DNA of 64,000 bases from Micropterus salmoides. Taxonomy: Eukaryota; Chordata; Actinopteri; Centrarchiformes; Centrarchidae. The DNA lies in NCBI RefSeq assembly GCF_014851395.1, contig NW_024040485.1:20791118-20855117 (forward strand), read 5' to 3'. Below the pieces are notes generated by a model that had not been told where the DNA came from, searched no databases, and was given only the letters and a program-made list of their open reading frames with translations. How positions within the stretch are numbered: position 1 is the stretch's first letter; the number at the start of each line of letters is the position of its first letter. Below are positions 12,251 to 30,786 of this stretch, piece after piece. A program made the translations under genes and the position numbers.

Positions 12251-13222
12251 GTGAGTAAATTTACGCTAAGGTCTTATATTTCACCTTGTTTACCAGCGTT
12301 TCTGTATAACAACATCACATATCAGCTTGTTGTTTGACATCTGTTCAACTACTTTACACTGTTTTCTTGTACTGAGATCAATTATGCCTTTTCTGGCGGC
12401 GGTTGTAACGTTACATTAACGATAACAGTATCAATCATGTACACCTCGGAGAAAAATCAGCTAGCTGTGAAATTTCAAATGTTAGCTACTCATTAAAAAT
12501 AAATAGAAAATGCTCATGCACTCACAGTTCGAGGTTTTTTTTCTTGGAGTCTAGTTAATATAATGTTATTGACAACAGTGTTAAGATGCCCGATGTTTTT
12601 CTTTAAAGAAAGGCATAAATCGCAATGACGTGAACCCAGTTTGATTTATTTTGCTTAATCGTCCAGGCCTTTAAATACACAAATATATTGCCACAGTTAT
12701 GTAATATTATAATTTTATTTTCTTAAAGGAATCAAGAATATAGTGGTATCAGTAGATAATGGAATGGGTACACGGTTTGTTCCTAAAAACACATTTCCCT
12801 GTATCAGGACATATTTGGCATTTTTAACAATCTTTATTTTAGCAGTTTTCCGTGGGGCTTGAGCATAACTTGGCCTCACAACCTGCCTTTGTTATGATGA
12901 TGATGATTTTGGTAAATATGTGAGTATTTATGTGCCCAGCTTTTGAGAAATTTAGCTGGTCCTAATTTTGTCAGTGGGATGTCTCCTGCATCCACATGGC
13001 ATCACTGAGCCCTGTAAAGAATCTTGAGATCTTGAGAGGCTTGTAAGAATAACATGATGCTGTACTTCTATTTGAAATCACCCATACTTTGTCACCTGTT
13101 CATAATCCATCATGCATTTGCTCTGTAGGTGGAAAAAGGAGGAGAGGTGTAGGATATTGGGTTTTGATCAGACCAGAGTCGCCTCCACCATCATCTTCGT
13201 CGCCATCACCCTCAGCTGAGCC

Positions 13223-15520
13223 ATGTCTTCGTCAGGGTGCTGCCACCTCCCCGGCTCCCTTTGTGATTACTCCGGGAACGCCGAATCTGATGCCTCCAAG
13301 GATTCGGAGGAGTCTGATTCTACCGCCCAGGCCCAATACATTGCCAAGGTTACGGCTAAAGATGGCCGCCCACTCTCCACTGTTGTCAAAGCAGTGAGCT
13401 TGCAGAGGTAAAAGGGGGAGGAAATCACTTAGGCCCTAATGAATATGCTGTAATTACACTGTACTTTGGTTGATCATCACATTGTTGTTTTCTCTGCTTT
13501 GCTTCTCAGTGATGTGGGCATGTGTCGGATTTGTCATGAGGGAGCTGGAGGGGAGACGCTGCTCTCACCCTGTGACTGCACTGGCACCCTGGGTAAAGTG
13601 CATAAGAGCTGCTTGGAGAAGTGGCTGTCCTCCTCCAACACCAGCTACTGTGAACTCTGTCACACAGAATTCACTATTGAAAGACGACCACAACCACTCA
13701 CTCAGGTTAGAGGGTTTTTACTGCAAGGATAAACGCTTTTATTGTAGGTACAAAAAGAGGTGGAAATGAGCAAGACTTATTTGTCTAGAGTAAGGAAGAC
13801 TTTCGCCTTGTACTGGTATTTGAAATATTTTTTGTAAGTGTCTGTGAGATTCATTTTAAGACCTGCAGTGTGTGTTCCAACAAGTGGCATCCTCAGGATA
13901 TGAGATGATTGCCTGACCTTGTAATTTGAGCTCTCTATTCATAGAACTAGTTTTCAGTAGCATCTGTGCATTCATATTAGTTATTGAGGAAACTCACCCC
14001 TTTTTAAAATCTCTTTTTTTAAATTATGTCTGTGAAGATTTTCAGTCATCCAGGTCATAGTTATCCAAAGAAGGTTCTTCAGAACTGAAGAAGTCCTTTG
14101 GATGAGAGACAAAACGTCTTCTAGTATCTTCAACCAAGTCCAGTTGCCCTTGACTTTTTAAAAATTACTTTATTTTCCCATTTCCTCATAACAATAAAAA
14201 AAAAAACAGATGGAGGGCTATGAGAGTATCAAGAGTACAAAATCAATGTTTGCTTAGATTAAGGGCATACCATAGCAGCAAACATACAAAGCAGACATTT
14301 AAGTCTCGTCAACCAATATCAAAAATAGTTTCCATGCTTTCCAGAAGTAGTTTTGTGAGTTCCCTTTGTTAAAACGAATCTGTTCTAAGATGCATCACAC
14401 AAATAAACAATGGTTAGGGTGATACTGTGGAAAGCTGATTTTCAGTTGGACCAACGACCTCTTCATTTTGCCCTTGCTCAGTGGCTGAAGGACCCAGGCC
14501 CTCGCAGTGAGAAGCGCACGCTGCTATGCGACATGGCCTGCTTCCTTCTCATCACACCCCTGGCAGCCATCTCCGGCTGGCTGTGCCTGAGGGGAGCCCA
14601 AGACCACCTGCAACTGAAGAGCAGACTCGAGGCTGTTGGCCTCATTGCCCTCACCATCGCGCTCTTCACCATCTACATACTCTGGACACTGGTAACTAAT
14701 GTATTACTGAAGATATTCTCCTGTAATTATGAGGAAACATGTTTATCTCTCTGGCATCTTCACACCCACATGTTGGTTTCCCACTTAGATTTGGAAAACA
14801 AGTGTAAACTGGCACACACACAATACAAAGAAAACCAAACCCACAGATTTATGTTCTGCTGTTGATTGTTGTTAAAATTATGTTACTGTTGAATAGCACT
14901 TGAAGAAAGTCAAAGGGTGGATTGAGGGCATATGTAACTTCTTAATCTCTGGCACAGATCATTTGTTTAAAAACTAACCAGATAGTTCATACATGCATAA
15001 CTCACTGAGAATGGTAAGAATAAGCTGTCTTTTACTCTTAAGAATAAGCTTCTTTTCCTTAACTGGATCATATTCTTTAAAATATAGGATATATTGTACA
15101 TCTGAAACCTTCTTCAGAAACCTAATCCTTTAATCTCCCACAAAAGAATCATCAGAAATGACAAATAAGGATTAACCCTTTGGCTCACAGCTTGTGAGCG
15201 GCGTGTTGTGCAGCAGTTGCAGCTTCAGTCAGCATATTGTTCCTGTTCTGTATCCGAACTACTCTGTCTCAAGTATCTCGATGTCAGTTATATTGATATC
15301 TGTCTTCTCCTCCGCTGTCACCTCCTGTATCTCCCCCTCCCACTCTCCTTCCATTCAATCTCAGGTGTCATTTCGGTATCACTGTCAGTTGTACTCGGAG
15401 TGGAGGAGGACCAATCAGAAAGTGCGCCTGCTCATGCCCGACATGAAAGGGGCGCACACCACCCAACGTTCTGTGCCGACCAAGTCGACCAAGAAAATGA
15501 CTGATGAGACCATCGTATGA
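13223..15520 (+). CDS. marchf2: MARCHF2, membrane-associated RING-CH E3 ubiquitin ligase
   Basis: MARCHF2 is an E3 ligase of endosomes, ER and plasma membrane that ubiquitinates membrane cargo. Four coding exons join in frame: 13223-13407, 13510-13705, 14482-14691, 15365-15520, giving 248 residues, close to the mammalian length. Residues about 66-112 form a C4HC3 RING-CH finger: [21 protein letters not shown] and CELC supply the ligands. Two membrane segments follow, one in [16 protein letters not shown] and one in [17 protein letters not shown]. The cytosolic tail ends E-T-I-V, which fits a class I PDZ-binding motif. The start codon is the first ATG after the acceptor, and the N-terminal [11 protein letters not shown] matches the family. 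The gene converges on rab11b. MARCHF3 is the nearest alternative, but the N-terminus and the rab11b neighbour favour MARCHF2. Confidence 0.93.
14027..14155 (+). repeat. Dispersed fish repeat in marchf2 intron
   Basis: Second copy of the repeat seen at 6000-6120. Here the blocks run colinearly: tgtgaagattttcagtcatc, then ggatgagagacaaaacgtct, then cttcaaccaagtccagttgc. It lies in the intron between the RING-CH exon and the first membrane exon. Confidence 0.65.
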
Positions 15521-18005
15521 GTGCAGAATAATAAAAAAAAAAAGGCCCACTGAAACACTCTCTAAAAACAAAATTAATCATATTAATGAATTTTTTGCAC
15601 TTCATACGGACCATTCTAAGAGGGGGGGAGCTGCTTTCTCCTTCTGTTTTCTTTTGTTGAAGCACTTGATGTAAACTACTACAGTATCGGCGGACCACAA
15701 AAGTGGTTTTGGGAACTCATTCCGGAGTCACGGTTGATGTTGAAACACAGAGTTGTCGCAGGACAGCGAGTGCTGGGATGTGTATGACTGAACACATGGA
15801 CAATGGACTAACCAGCCAGACTGTATGTTCGTGACATAAACTTATGAAATACTAAGACACAGGCTAATGTAGCAGGATATAACAGATTCAGCATGCTACT
15901 ACAGTATAATATGAAACATATTCACTACCTATAATTCCCCCATGCCCCTTCACAATGTATTTAGCCATATTTGAACAATGGGCAGCCAATAGCCCGGCAG
16001 AGGATGATAACCTAAAAACATGATTGACAAAGTCTGTCGCTCATACCGATGTTCTTGTCTATAATCGGAACCCTTTTAAAGTTTCCTGATAAAGCTTTGT
16101 CATTGATAATGGTCCTGCACAGACAACAGCTAAGGTATCACATATTTATCACACATGTTACGGGGTTAGTGAAGATTGTAGTATATGGGATAACACTAAC
16201 TGCAGTCGTTAAACGGCAGTGCAGTAATGTATAAGGAAATAGTATTGATCGTGTGGAAAAGTGTTTACAATTGGATGACGTCTCTCTATTTGTCATAAAA
16301 GTGCATTAGCCCTGCTCCACTTGTAAATGCATTCATTAATTGAGCTGCCTAGCAATGACCAGTAGTTACGTCCTACATCACAAGAGATGCAATTTTAAAT
16401 AGAAGAGATACAGTGTTCTGAATAGTGAGATTACAGACTTTTTGTCATATATAAAACACAGATGTATCAGAGCAGGCTGGTACAAAAAATAAAGGTGCAA
16501 AAGAGAAATGTGTTCTGAGATGTCAATCAATGTATGCAGCATAATGCTAAACAAAGTATTTTGTGCTATTGTAGTCTTCCTGCTGCATCCCCTGGGAAAG
16601 TTGGGTTATTGTGCAATAAAAAATGAGGGACTCTTGGACTAAATCAGTGCGAAGTGTGACTTGTCTGGTGGTTTTAGGTATTTCAGCTTCTAGTCACCTT
16701 TATGTAGTCTTTGGAAATATAAAGATCTATCACTGTGGGGGATCATGTCCTGAGATATCATGGTCTTGTCTAAATAGTTTGAATTATTTTCCCATTTCAT
16801 ACATTTGTACTGGGAGACCTTTAACATTTCAATATCTGTTGGACATTCACAGTGTATTAATATGACATTTAGGCAAGTACTGTACTTAAATACAATTTCA
16901 GGTACTTTTCATTTGAGTATTGTTTTATGCTCCTGCTCCACTACATGTCAGAGGGAAACCTGGCTACACTTATTTTACAACAGTAGTTAACAGTTGCTTT
17001 TCAGATTGAAGTTTGACCTAAAAATGTGATATGTTTATAAAACACAAGACATTGGTAATGCATACAGACATTGCTGGATTGGTTTTGGCTGGCAGTAAAT
17101 TACAAAAGCAGTAGCTGGTAGGGGCCCCATATCAAGTTTAAGATGAGCTGTTACCAGCTCCACCAGAAAATGGTTTCCCCTCTAAGCTTCTCAGATGGTT
17201 TCATTAAATTAACTATTTGAGATCTTAAGCGATATAATGATCCAGTATTCCACAAAAAAAGTTCAAATAAAGTAGGTAAAACTAGCTCCCCCATGACCTG
17301 AAACAACATTAAAATGCTGCTAATGCATTGATGCATCCACAATCTGATCATGTAATACATAAAAGAAAAACATCAGTTGGCGTACAGTGTGTATGTGCCG
17401 CAAAAAAAAAAGGGGGGACACAGAATATAATATTGTAAAATTTAATTTCATGGCATTAATATAATGTATGTGAGCAGACAGGCTATCAAAATCAAAACAA
17501 ACAAAAAAAGAATATATTTTACACAAAAATGAAATAAGCATCAGCAGCGTCACAACCACTTTTGAGATGAAGACTGAACGAGGGGGAGGAGAGCCAAAAA
17601 CAGGACTGCAGGTACGACTGGAACAGGCAGGATTCAAACCCAGTCCTCCCAACATGTGGCAACAGCCGCCTACCAGGGGGATGTCTACGCTTACAAGGTC
17701 TCAGGCAAAACTATTCTGCTACACTATGGGTAACTGTGGTAGGTACTTACAGTACGTGGTACCGTCAGTCCTGTTTTTTGCAGGATGCAGGATGTAGCAG
17801 ATTGTACCTGGGTCAGATTATAATTTGAAATCAATTCCTCAACACCTCTTACTGGGATTGATCGTTTGTGGCATAACGGAACTGACTCCACTGATCTAAA
17901 AAGTGCAGATTCAGACAATATTGCACCCCAGGCGGGTGGAAGCATACCAACACTGTGGATTTCAATTAATAATCGACCCAGGTGAGGAGGGACAGTTGCC
18001 ATGGG
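15521..18005. other. Spacer between convergent marchf2 and rab11b (3' UTRs and repeats)
   Basis: This should hold the 3' UTRs of marchf2 (plus) and rab11b (minus). AATAAA occurs on the plus strand near 16615. A fish repeat fragment (aagtactgtacttaaatac, then ctgctccactacatgtcaga) lies at about 16855-16990, opposite in orientation to the one near 10900. No coding exon is recognised. Confidence 0.5.
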
Positions 18006-22517
<4,512 letters not shown>

Positions 22518-24071
22518 TCTAGACGAGGCCGCTCCAACGCTTGTCTCCGGAAGAGGATGTGTGAAAAGTATGGGTATGAACAGTCGTTATATGCCAGAAA
22601 AATATGGTAAAGGTTTGTGCTGAGACTCTGCGCCAGTTTTGGCTGTCAAGGCGAGCTGGCCGCAGAAGGAGAGAGCTCCCAACTCTGCAGAGGGAGGGGA
22701 GGAGTCCCTGCACTTCAAATACCTTCCTCAGGGGGGCGATCTTTATTGGCATGCCAGCAGACAGCGCTCAGATGGAACCCACAGTCAAGACGTACACAGT
22801 CATTTACTTCTGAATGAAAAGAGAAACAGGGTCAGACCACAAAGGATGTCAACGTAATTGTCGTGTCCTACAACGGTGTTACCTCCGTTTTATCAGCCAG
22901 TGAATCGTGTTTTGATAAACCATGTTTAAGAGGTAAACAATAGACAAATGCTCTGGTGGATAGGCCTATATTTTGCACTATAGAGACTGACTTCAAGACT
23001 GGAAAGAAATTATAAGCAATACTCAAATCATAGAGCAAGTTGAAAATTATGAGGGATGGTCTCATTATAAAAACAAATATGAATGCCTGGACTTGTTTAT
23101 ATTATAGCCAGCAAGTCCTAAGAAGTGTACTGATTTTGTGCAAATTCAAATTAGCTTTATTGGCATGAATGTACGTTTATTCTGTTTGTTTGTATACATA
23201 TATATATATTTGATATGTTAAATGGCATCTCCGAGCCTGCCCATGTGCTTGCATTGTCATAAATTTTGTATTAGCCTATAAAGATAAACATAAAACGATA
23301 TTTAAAAAAAAAAAGAAACAGGACACTTTTTTGTTTCAAAAGTTTATGTAGTAGGCCGATCTAATGACTACATACATAGACTTACTGTAGTTGGATTTTG
23401 GATGAGAGTCTGACTGTGTAGGCTATATGAACAAATGCTCCATAGTATTATTTATTAAGGTATATAGGCCATATTTCCTCACAGACAGGGCAGACATGTC
23501 TTTCTAATAGAAATTACACAGTATCTTAATAAAATAAGACTTTTTTTCAAAATACAAACTAAAATAGATAATAACATATGTCATATTTTAAGATAATTCG
23601 TAATCATAGTAGTGACAGTGTTTGAAATCCAACTCTGGAGCAAGTCTAAAATAAAGAGAATAAGGACATGTAACAGGGAGTACCAATGGGGATTTATTCT
23701 GATATATTGGGTCTAATTTATAATTATTGTTAATAATAAAATTATTATTAAGTGTTATTATTCAAATTAAAAGCAAAATTAAACTGTCAACTAGTGATAG
23801 CACAAATTTAAGTCTTAACTGCGCTGATTTCTTGTTGAGGGAGACAGTTGAGTTTGTGGATGACATTGTACAGTATTATTATAAAAGCACAATTTATAAG
23901 GTTTATAAGGTAGATTCATAGACTGTATATAAAAAGGGTAGATTTCCACTTTCAAGTCGTGCTGACAGCTGGCCCCGCCCCCCGCCCCCCAGCTCTGCGC
24001 CTATTGGTTGAGCGGAAGGTCAGCTGCTGTACCAAGGATCCACGTGCTGCTCCGCGCATTTCGAGATCAAG
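22518..24071. other. Head-to-head spacer of rab11b and timm44
   Basis: Contains the rab11b 5' UTR and promoter (left) and the timm44 promoter (right). At about 23135-23215 there is a fish retroposon tail (caaattagctttattggcat) next to a short TA tandem. The stretch 23220-23900 is very AT-rich with no exon seen. Confidence 0.6.
23926..24046 (+). promoter_or_regulatory. Putative timm44 promoter: TATA-like box, inverted CCAAT and E-box
   Basis: TATATAAA at 23926-23933 lies 139 bases before the start codon. It falls inside a repeat-derived word (catagactgtatataaa) seen elsewhere in fish DNA. ATTGG lies at 24003-24007 and CACGTG at 24041-24046, 26 bases before the ATG. The last ~120 bases are GC-rich. 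Motif-based only. Confidence 0.45.
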
Positions 24072-27000
24072 ATGGCAGCCTCCGTGTGTCGGTGCTACGA
24101 GGTTAGACAATCATTCATGTCCTTCATTGTAGCTCTCAAGTCTCCTGCAGATAATTTGGTGAAGGGAATAGGCGCACGCGGCATTGTAATTAGTCTTTTC
24201 GTGTATGGTCATGTGAAGTGGATTTTATAGGGTGTTTTTTTATGCAGCAGCAGCTCAAGATGTGCGTTAGAAGGCCTTGTTGCATCAGATGAGGGTTCCG
24301 CAGGGTTCTCAATGATCTTGTTTTACCTATCAACGTCTGAAATTAACATTTTGTTTTAGGCTTGTAGGTTGAAAGATGTCGGGCTTAAAACCGGTACCAT
24401 CTGGTTAAAAAGTAACGCCTTTAGACTCCAAACATGAAGCGAAGTACTGACGCATCGTTTCCGCTGGTAAAACACTACAGGTTTAAAAACGGTGGTATAA
24501 TTTCTTGTCTTCTTTATTAATACCGGTGTTACACAGAATTCTGTGACCAATCAGATTCTTTGACCTGACGAAGCATTTCTGTTATCTTGTCAGTGCAAAC
24601 GGTTTCCTCCTAGTCAGTCACATACTTTATCTGGACAGCTGTTACGACACATGGTGCTCTGGGCTGAAATTTTGATTTGTTTGATTTTGGTTCACTTAAA
24701 CCCTTCAGATTATGTGACACTAGAGGATCAACTATCTGGGAAAGACCAAAGGGTAGGGTTGGTTGATCAGGTTAGGTTTAGTGCGTTACAGACAGATGCT
24801 ATTTTGTTGTCACTGCTATCAAAATATTTAACTCCCTTGTGATACTATGGCGTCACCATTTCTGGTAACACACTCATCAAAATAGTGTTGTTCACAAGAT
24901 GTAATCAGGAATCTCCTCGCAGTGTGATTAATGCAAGAAATGTCCCTGGATTAAGAGGTATTGGGGGAAAAAACAATAAAACAATTCCCTGATATTCTCA
25001 ATATCCCTATTGAACATGATCCTGCCTTAATCATAACTTCAGATTCCATATCTGTTTTCAAAAGAGCACAGTGGCAACTATCCTATGGTGTGATAACAGC
25101 TTTCTCTGGTACAGATTGTGTTTATGGTGGTTATGTTTGATATTATCTGTTGCATTCTCTTGCCTTGTATATAGAAATATAGAATGCATCCTCATCTTCA
25201 AACCCTCCTTTAATAAAACATACTTGACACAAAAAACATGAGCAGTTACAATACAGGTAAAATTCATATTTGGGGTCACAGAATTTAGTGTTACAGCAAC
25301 ACACACAGGATTACAGTCACAGAAATGTTACCACCCATAATTAAATCTACTACCCATGGAGATACAGGAAGGTGACAAATTAAAGGAGAAACCTGAATAT
25401 ATGAACTGAGAAGCATAACAAAAACAAACAGATGTACTGCAAGAAATAATTAAACACTGGGTTTTGGATCAAGATTGCAAGATGAAAACATCTAAATGAC
25501 TTTCAAAGGGCACAGATGGAGCTTCAGTAACAAAAGACTGTTCAGTGATCTCAATGCTTGTCCCCTACAGTGAGGGCTCCAGTGGCTCTGTTGTACTGTG
25601 GGTCGCATGTGTCTGCCATTGTTTTGGTCCGCTTGTATCCTTAGAGGGAAGGATCACTGGATGAAAATGCCCCCATCCACAGGGCATGAGGAATCACTGA
25701 ATGGATTGATCTCAACTCAGTTAAACGTTTGTAGGTGATTTTCAACCAACGTGTTAGACAGTGCTCTTAACCACCATCATCAAAACACCAAATGAGGGAA
25801 TATCTTTTGAAATAATGGTTGTCATCCCTCCAGTTGGAGGTACTATGGTGATGCAGTTATGTTTACTGTTACAGGTAACCTGGTGATGTTGTCTAACATG
25901 ACTAACCTGTTAAATATAACCCAGTTTTAGCCAAGACACCTAGCTGCTAATTACCGCCCTGCAAACGACCAAAACAAGTAATAAATTGGGTTCTTACGAG
26001 CAGCATCACAAAAGAATGACTCTTCTTTCCTGTTTTATATCCTTGCTCATTATTGTGGAGGCATGGCTCATTAGTATCCCATTAACCACTTGTCATTCAT
26101 ACATATTGTCGATTACTGATAGTGACTTTCTCTATAATTGCAGCTGGTTGGCAGACGTGCCCTGGCCCTCTGCTCCCGGCCTCTGGTCTCCTCGGTGTGG
26201 AGAGGAGATGTTTACGGGTTACAGTGGAGCCCAGCTGCAGCTGTGCAGGTATACAGTGACAACTCCTATTCATCTTAAAATGACACATTCTCATTGTCGA
26301 TTACATTAAGGAAAATGATCAGTAAGAATTTGTTTAAGATAAAAAGTTGAAAAATGTTTTTACTGATCTGGCAGCTGATTTCCTTCTTTCATGCCAGATA
26401 GTAAAGGGACTCCTTCTTTCAATTTCACAGACAGATAAAGAAGGACTTCCCAGTGGAAATATGTGAATGGTCTGTCTGTCCAACTAAAGTCCCACTTTCT
26501 GTTTGACTTATAAGGTGCGATATTCTTCAGGACGTAAAGGTTTCCTGGGAGAGTTTGTGGAGGGCCTGCGTCAGGAGTTCAGTAAGAATCAGGAAATGAA
26601 AGACAACATAAAGAAGTTCAGAGAAGAGGCCAAGAGGCTTGAGGAGTCTGATGCTCTTCAACAAGCCCGAAGGAAATATGTAAGGACATTATTTGGTTTG
26701 GAGCTTCCATGGGTTTATATAGACAGTCAGAGTCATTTGTTTGTGTAAAAATGTAATTTATCTGCATCAACCAGGATTTTTTATTTCCTGCATTAGAAAT
26801 CTATAGAGGCTGAGACAGTGAAGACTTCAGAGTTGTTTAAGAAGACATTTGGCTCCCTCTCAGACACCGTCAAGGAGGTACGGGATCAGCACTTCCTCAG
26901 TTTTACCAAGAAAACACTCACACTTCTTCATCATGGGTTCATGTTGGCCTCATTAAAACCGTTCAATCTTGATGTCTGAACTTTCTAAAAACTGATACAT

Positions 27001-30000
27001 ATAAAACCCTCTCAAACTGGAGTTATCATATCTGTGATGAATAGTTCCAGTTTGTAAATTTTGTCTAATTAGCTGCTACAGGTTTTCCCTAAATCTCAGT
27101 TACACATGTTTTGTAAAATGTATTTTTTTTTAAATAAAGCCTTAAATTGAAAATAAAGTTAAGTTGTCTTGGTTTCTGGAAAAGTGAAATACTGTATATT
27201 TAACTATATTGGCTGACTAATTGCACCTGTCTTTGTGTTTGTTTGTGTGTGCATGTAATGGTGTTAGGGTCTTGAGGAGGTGAGTCGTACTGACATCGGG
27301 AAGAAGATCAAGGAAGGTGTGGAGGAGGCAGCCAGGACAGCCATGCACTCAGCAGAGTCTGTCTCCAAAGGAGGAGAAAAACTGGGCAGAACTGGTGCTT
27401 TCAAGGCTATCTCACAGGTCAGAAGAGAGAACATAATAGTATCTAAGGTTTCTCCCTCAAAATGACAGCATCACTGTGGGAGCATCATCTTCATCTTTAC
27501 ATTGTTGTTGTCACCCAGCTCCCTACTAAAATTCATGGTTTGATACTTGCTGTGATTTTGACTCATGATTTATCATTTTGTGATACAGTGGGGAAAAATC
27601 TTAACAGTAAGAGGTGGTTCATGAGCCTTAATTTGTGCTGTACAAAATAAGTCACTCAAAAATAGGTCAGTATGTTCATGTGAAGGTAACATAATAGGAG
27701 GAGTCATGCTCCTTCACTTAAATATTTTTGAGTGTTCTCTACTTGGGAATATAGCTGTTTCCAGAGAAATATAATTAACTCAGAAACCACAGTGATCTCA
27801 AGCAGTGGATATCAGAGGGTCTTCTAGTTTTGGATTTTTAGAGGCAGATTAGCATGGTCAAGCATTAGTTTAGTCACACTACCGAAGCATTCAGATGAAA
27901 CTTACTTTCAAATTTAACACCTGGACTGCAGTGATTCAGTTCAGGACGTGTACTGAACCAAAAGTCCTGCGCTGATTGGTAAATACATGTACTGTATCCC
28001 TGTAGGGTGTGGAGACCATGAAGAAGGAGATAGATGTTGGTGATGCCGGCCCTTACAGAGCGCCCTCTCAGCTGAGGAAGAGAAGCGATTGCTCCTCCAA
28101 AGGAGCAGACAGCGACTCCAGAGTGTTCGAGGCGGACGAGTGAGTAACTTTTGGAACTCCAACTTGCCCCACCCCCTCCCCTCTTCCCCCCTATTCTGTA
28201 AGGATATATCTTCACTTGGACGGTGTATGTTCCCTATTTAATCCATAACCGCACTTGTTGTAAAGACCTGTGATGATGGAAGTGATTTCCTCGTGTTTTG
28301 TGATGCAGAGAGGCCATGGGTGTCGTTCTCCACAAGGATTCAAAGTGGTTCCAGCAGTGGAAGGACTTCAAGGACAATAACGTAGTTTTTAACAGTAAGA
28401 AAATCCTGTGATCAGAGACCGGGTAATTAGTGTTATATAATAGATCACCTACAGTATGCAAGTGTGTAATTTCTTTTAAAGTCAGCAGGTGGCACCAGAT
28501 TCTTTAGGGTAGATTACATAATAAACCACCTGTTCAGGTAACAAGTGATTAACTTGACAAAGCCCCATGTGGCCTCACTGGTGCAAGTTTTATCCTCCAT
28601 TATGACTGAAAAACACATTCTTTTCTTTTCATCTTATCTCCTACAGGGTTCTTTGAGATGAAGATGAAATATGATGAAAGCGACAACGCCCTCGTCAGAG
28701 CTTCCAGAGCTATGACTGAAAAAGTCACTGACTTCCTAGGTAATGCTCCGCCATAGCTGTTATCGGTGTTGCAGATTCGTATTTTAGAATGAGGAGGCAA
28801 TGAGAACAGAGTTTAAGACAATGAAAGAGGGAATTCAGTGTATACCCAGCATTACTTATTGACTGTGGAAGGAAGAAGGTGCTAATATAAAGGAATGCCA
28901 TTACCAAGTTCTTTTGTTGATTCTGCTGTTGATTTGTTTTCCAGGTGGTTTTTTCTCTAAGACAGAAATGTCTGAGGTGCTGACAGAGATCGTGAAGGCA
29001 GACCCCACCTTTGACAAAGACTCCTTTCTCAAACAGTGTGAGAAAGACATAATCCCTAACATACTGGAGGTAAACAGACTCCTCCAGCTTGTCCATGACT
29101 CTGGCTGCTTCATTCACACTCTTCTCTTTGCTCAATACCTGAAGGTACACTGCTAAGGAGGATAAGAAGGGGTGCTTCATTAATATGAACTTTTAAATCA
29201 GATTCAGTAAATAAATGTGTGACTTCTCCTGTTAGAATCAATGAAGTCATACTGGAGCTGTCAGATTTTTAAAAGCAAGTTTTAAGCAAGCTGAGCAGTT
29301 AAAGACATAATTCAAATTAATGATTGCAGGAAGCACTCAAAGCAATGTGTCCTCCATGGTTATAGAACAAGAGATGATGATGCAGTTTTATATACACTAC
29401 AAGCATATAATAATGAAAAAGAATGGCACTGAATGTGGTTTAATGAAATGAAAATCTGTTGTGATTTAGGCTAGACCTTACCATGCCAGTGTAAAATTTT
29501 GTCTGCTTTCTATTTTTAAAACTGCCTCTGATAGAGGTTTGACTGAAGCATAAGTCATTATTATTATTATTATTATTATGATGATGACTTATAGGTGACT
29601 TGTGAAATACACCTTTAAGCAGTCATGAGTAACACAGTGTCACCATCCTTTCTGCAGGCTATGATCCGGGGAGAGCTGGATGTATTAAAAGACTGGTGCT
29701 ATGAAGCTGTAAGTTCAATGCTGCTGCATTTTCGCCACCAATTCCCTATATCCTTAAACATCTTGGAACATGATGGAACATGGTGGAGCACTTTCTGTGA
29801 TCACATTTTCAAGTCAAATGTGTGTTTTCTTGTACCTGTCCTCAGACGTACAGTCAGTTGGCTCACCCCATCCAGCAGGCCAGAGCGCTGGGACTGCTCT
29901 TTCAGTCCAAGATCCTTGACATTGATAACATAGATGTAAGTGCTTTCACACACACGTGTTATACTGTACTGTGTTCACAGATTACCTAAGCAATATTTGC

Positions 30001-30786
30001 TGTTACCTTTTCTTCACTTTTCCTTCTCACCATTCAGCCTTTTCTCTCTGAGCATTCGCTTCATATATATGCACACAAGCAGACATTAATAACTGTTTAC
30101 AAGTCTTTTACAAAATCAAACTGCTGCAGAAACTCTTGTTAACAAGTGTGTTCGTTGTCTTTCCCTGTGTTGTAGCTAGCAATGGGTAAGATGATGGACC
30201 AGGGCCCGGTGCTGATCATCACCTTCCAGGCTCAGGTCGTCATGGTGATCCGCAGCCCCAAAGGAGACATTGTGGAAGGAGATCCGGTCAGTAAACCCCT
30301 AATTACTGCACCAGCATAATGAACTTGATATAATCTGAGTCATTTCAAGGAAGTGAACAACTCCATTGGCTGAAATTAGATCAGGACTTTATAACATGTG
30401 TCCCATTGACACTCAGGCTTTATTACTATGAATTTCACAGGGTTGATTCAGCAATAGGACTGGCTTGTTCTTCATGCAACTTATTCACAGTAATACAGTG
30501 AAAAATATTCCATATGAATATTAACATATTGTGCCTAGTCTAGCAAGTTGCATCACACAATCACATCACAATGACATTTAATGAGTTATGGTTCACCGTT
30601 CTGATTCTGAAAGACACCTCCAGACTGTCTCTTTAGGACTGACACGCTGCTCTTTTCCCTTGACAGGGGAAGGTGATGAGGATGATGTATGTTTGGGCGT
30701 TGTGTCGTGACCAGGAGGAGCTGAACCCCAACGCAGCCTGGAGACTCCTGGACATCTCCGCCTCTAGCACTGAGCAGGTCCTCTAG
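24072..30786 (+). CDS. timm44: TIMM44, mitochondrial import inner-membrane translocase subunit
   Basis: Tim44 tethers mtHsp70 to the TIM23 channel on the matrix side and so couples import to the ATP-driven motor. Fourteen coding exons join in frame: 24072-24101, 26144-26248, 26515-26679, 26797-26877, 27268-27417, 28006-28139, 28309-28394, 28647-28739, 28945-29069, 29658-29708, 29846-29935, 30176-30286, 30667-30786, giving 446 residues over the 13 listed segments (I count 13, not 14). The first ~45 residues (MAASVCRCYE, then LVGRRALALCSRPL) are Arg-rich and lack acids, as expected of a matrix presequence. Residues ~58-125 are a charged helical region (FVEGLRQEFSKNQEMKDNIK). The C-terminal half is the Tim44-like domain, with NRFFEMKMKYDESDNALVRA, ADPTFDKDSFLKQCEKDIIP and VLIITFQAQVVMVI. 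It ends WRLLDISASSTEQVL. Human TIMM44 has about 452 residues. Confidence 0.95.
25560..25880. repeat. Degenerate dispersed fish repeat (timm44 intron 1)
   Basis: The words aaaacaccaaatgagggaat, tatcttttgaaataatggtt and catccctccagttggag are typical of a dispersed fish repeat. Limits are approximate and no terminal repeats are seen. Confidence 0.4.

Noticed and set aside
17567..17700. Possible tRNA pseudogene or SINE head (B-box-like ggtttgaatcc on the minus strand)
   Set aside because: No matching A-box at the right distance and no cloverleaf could be drawn.
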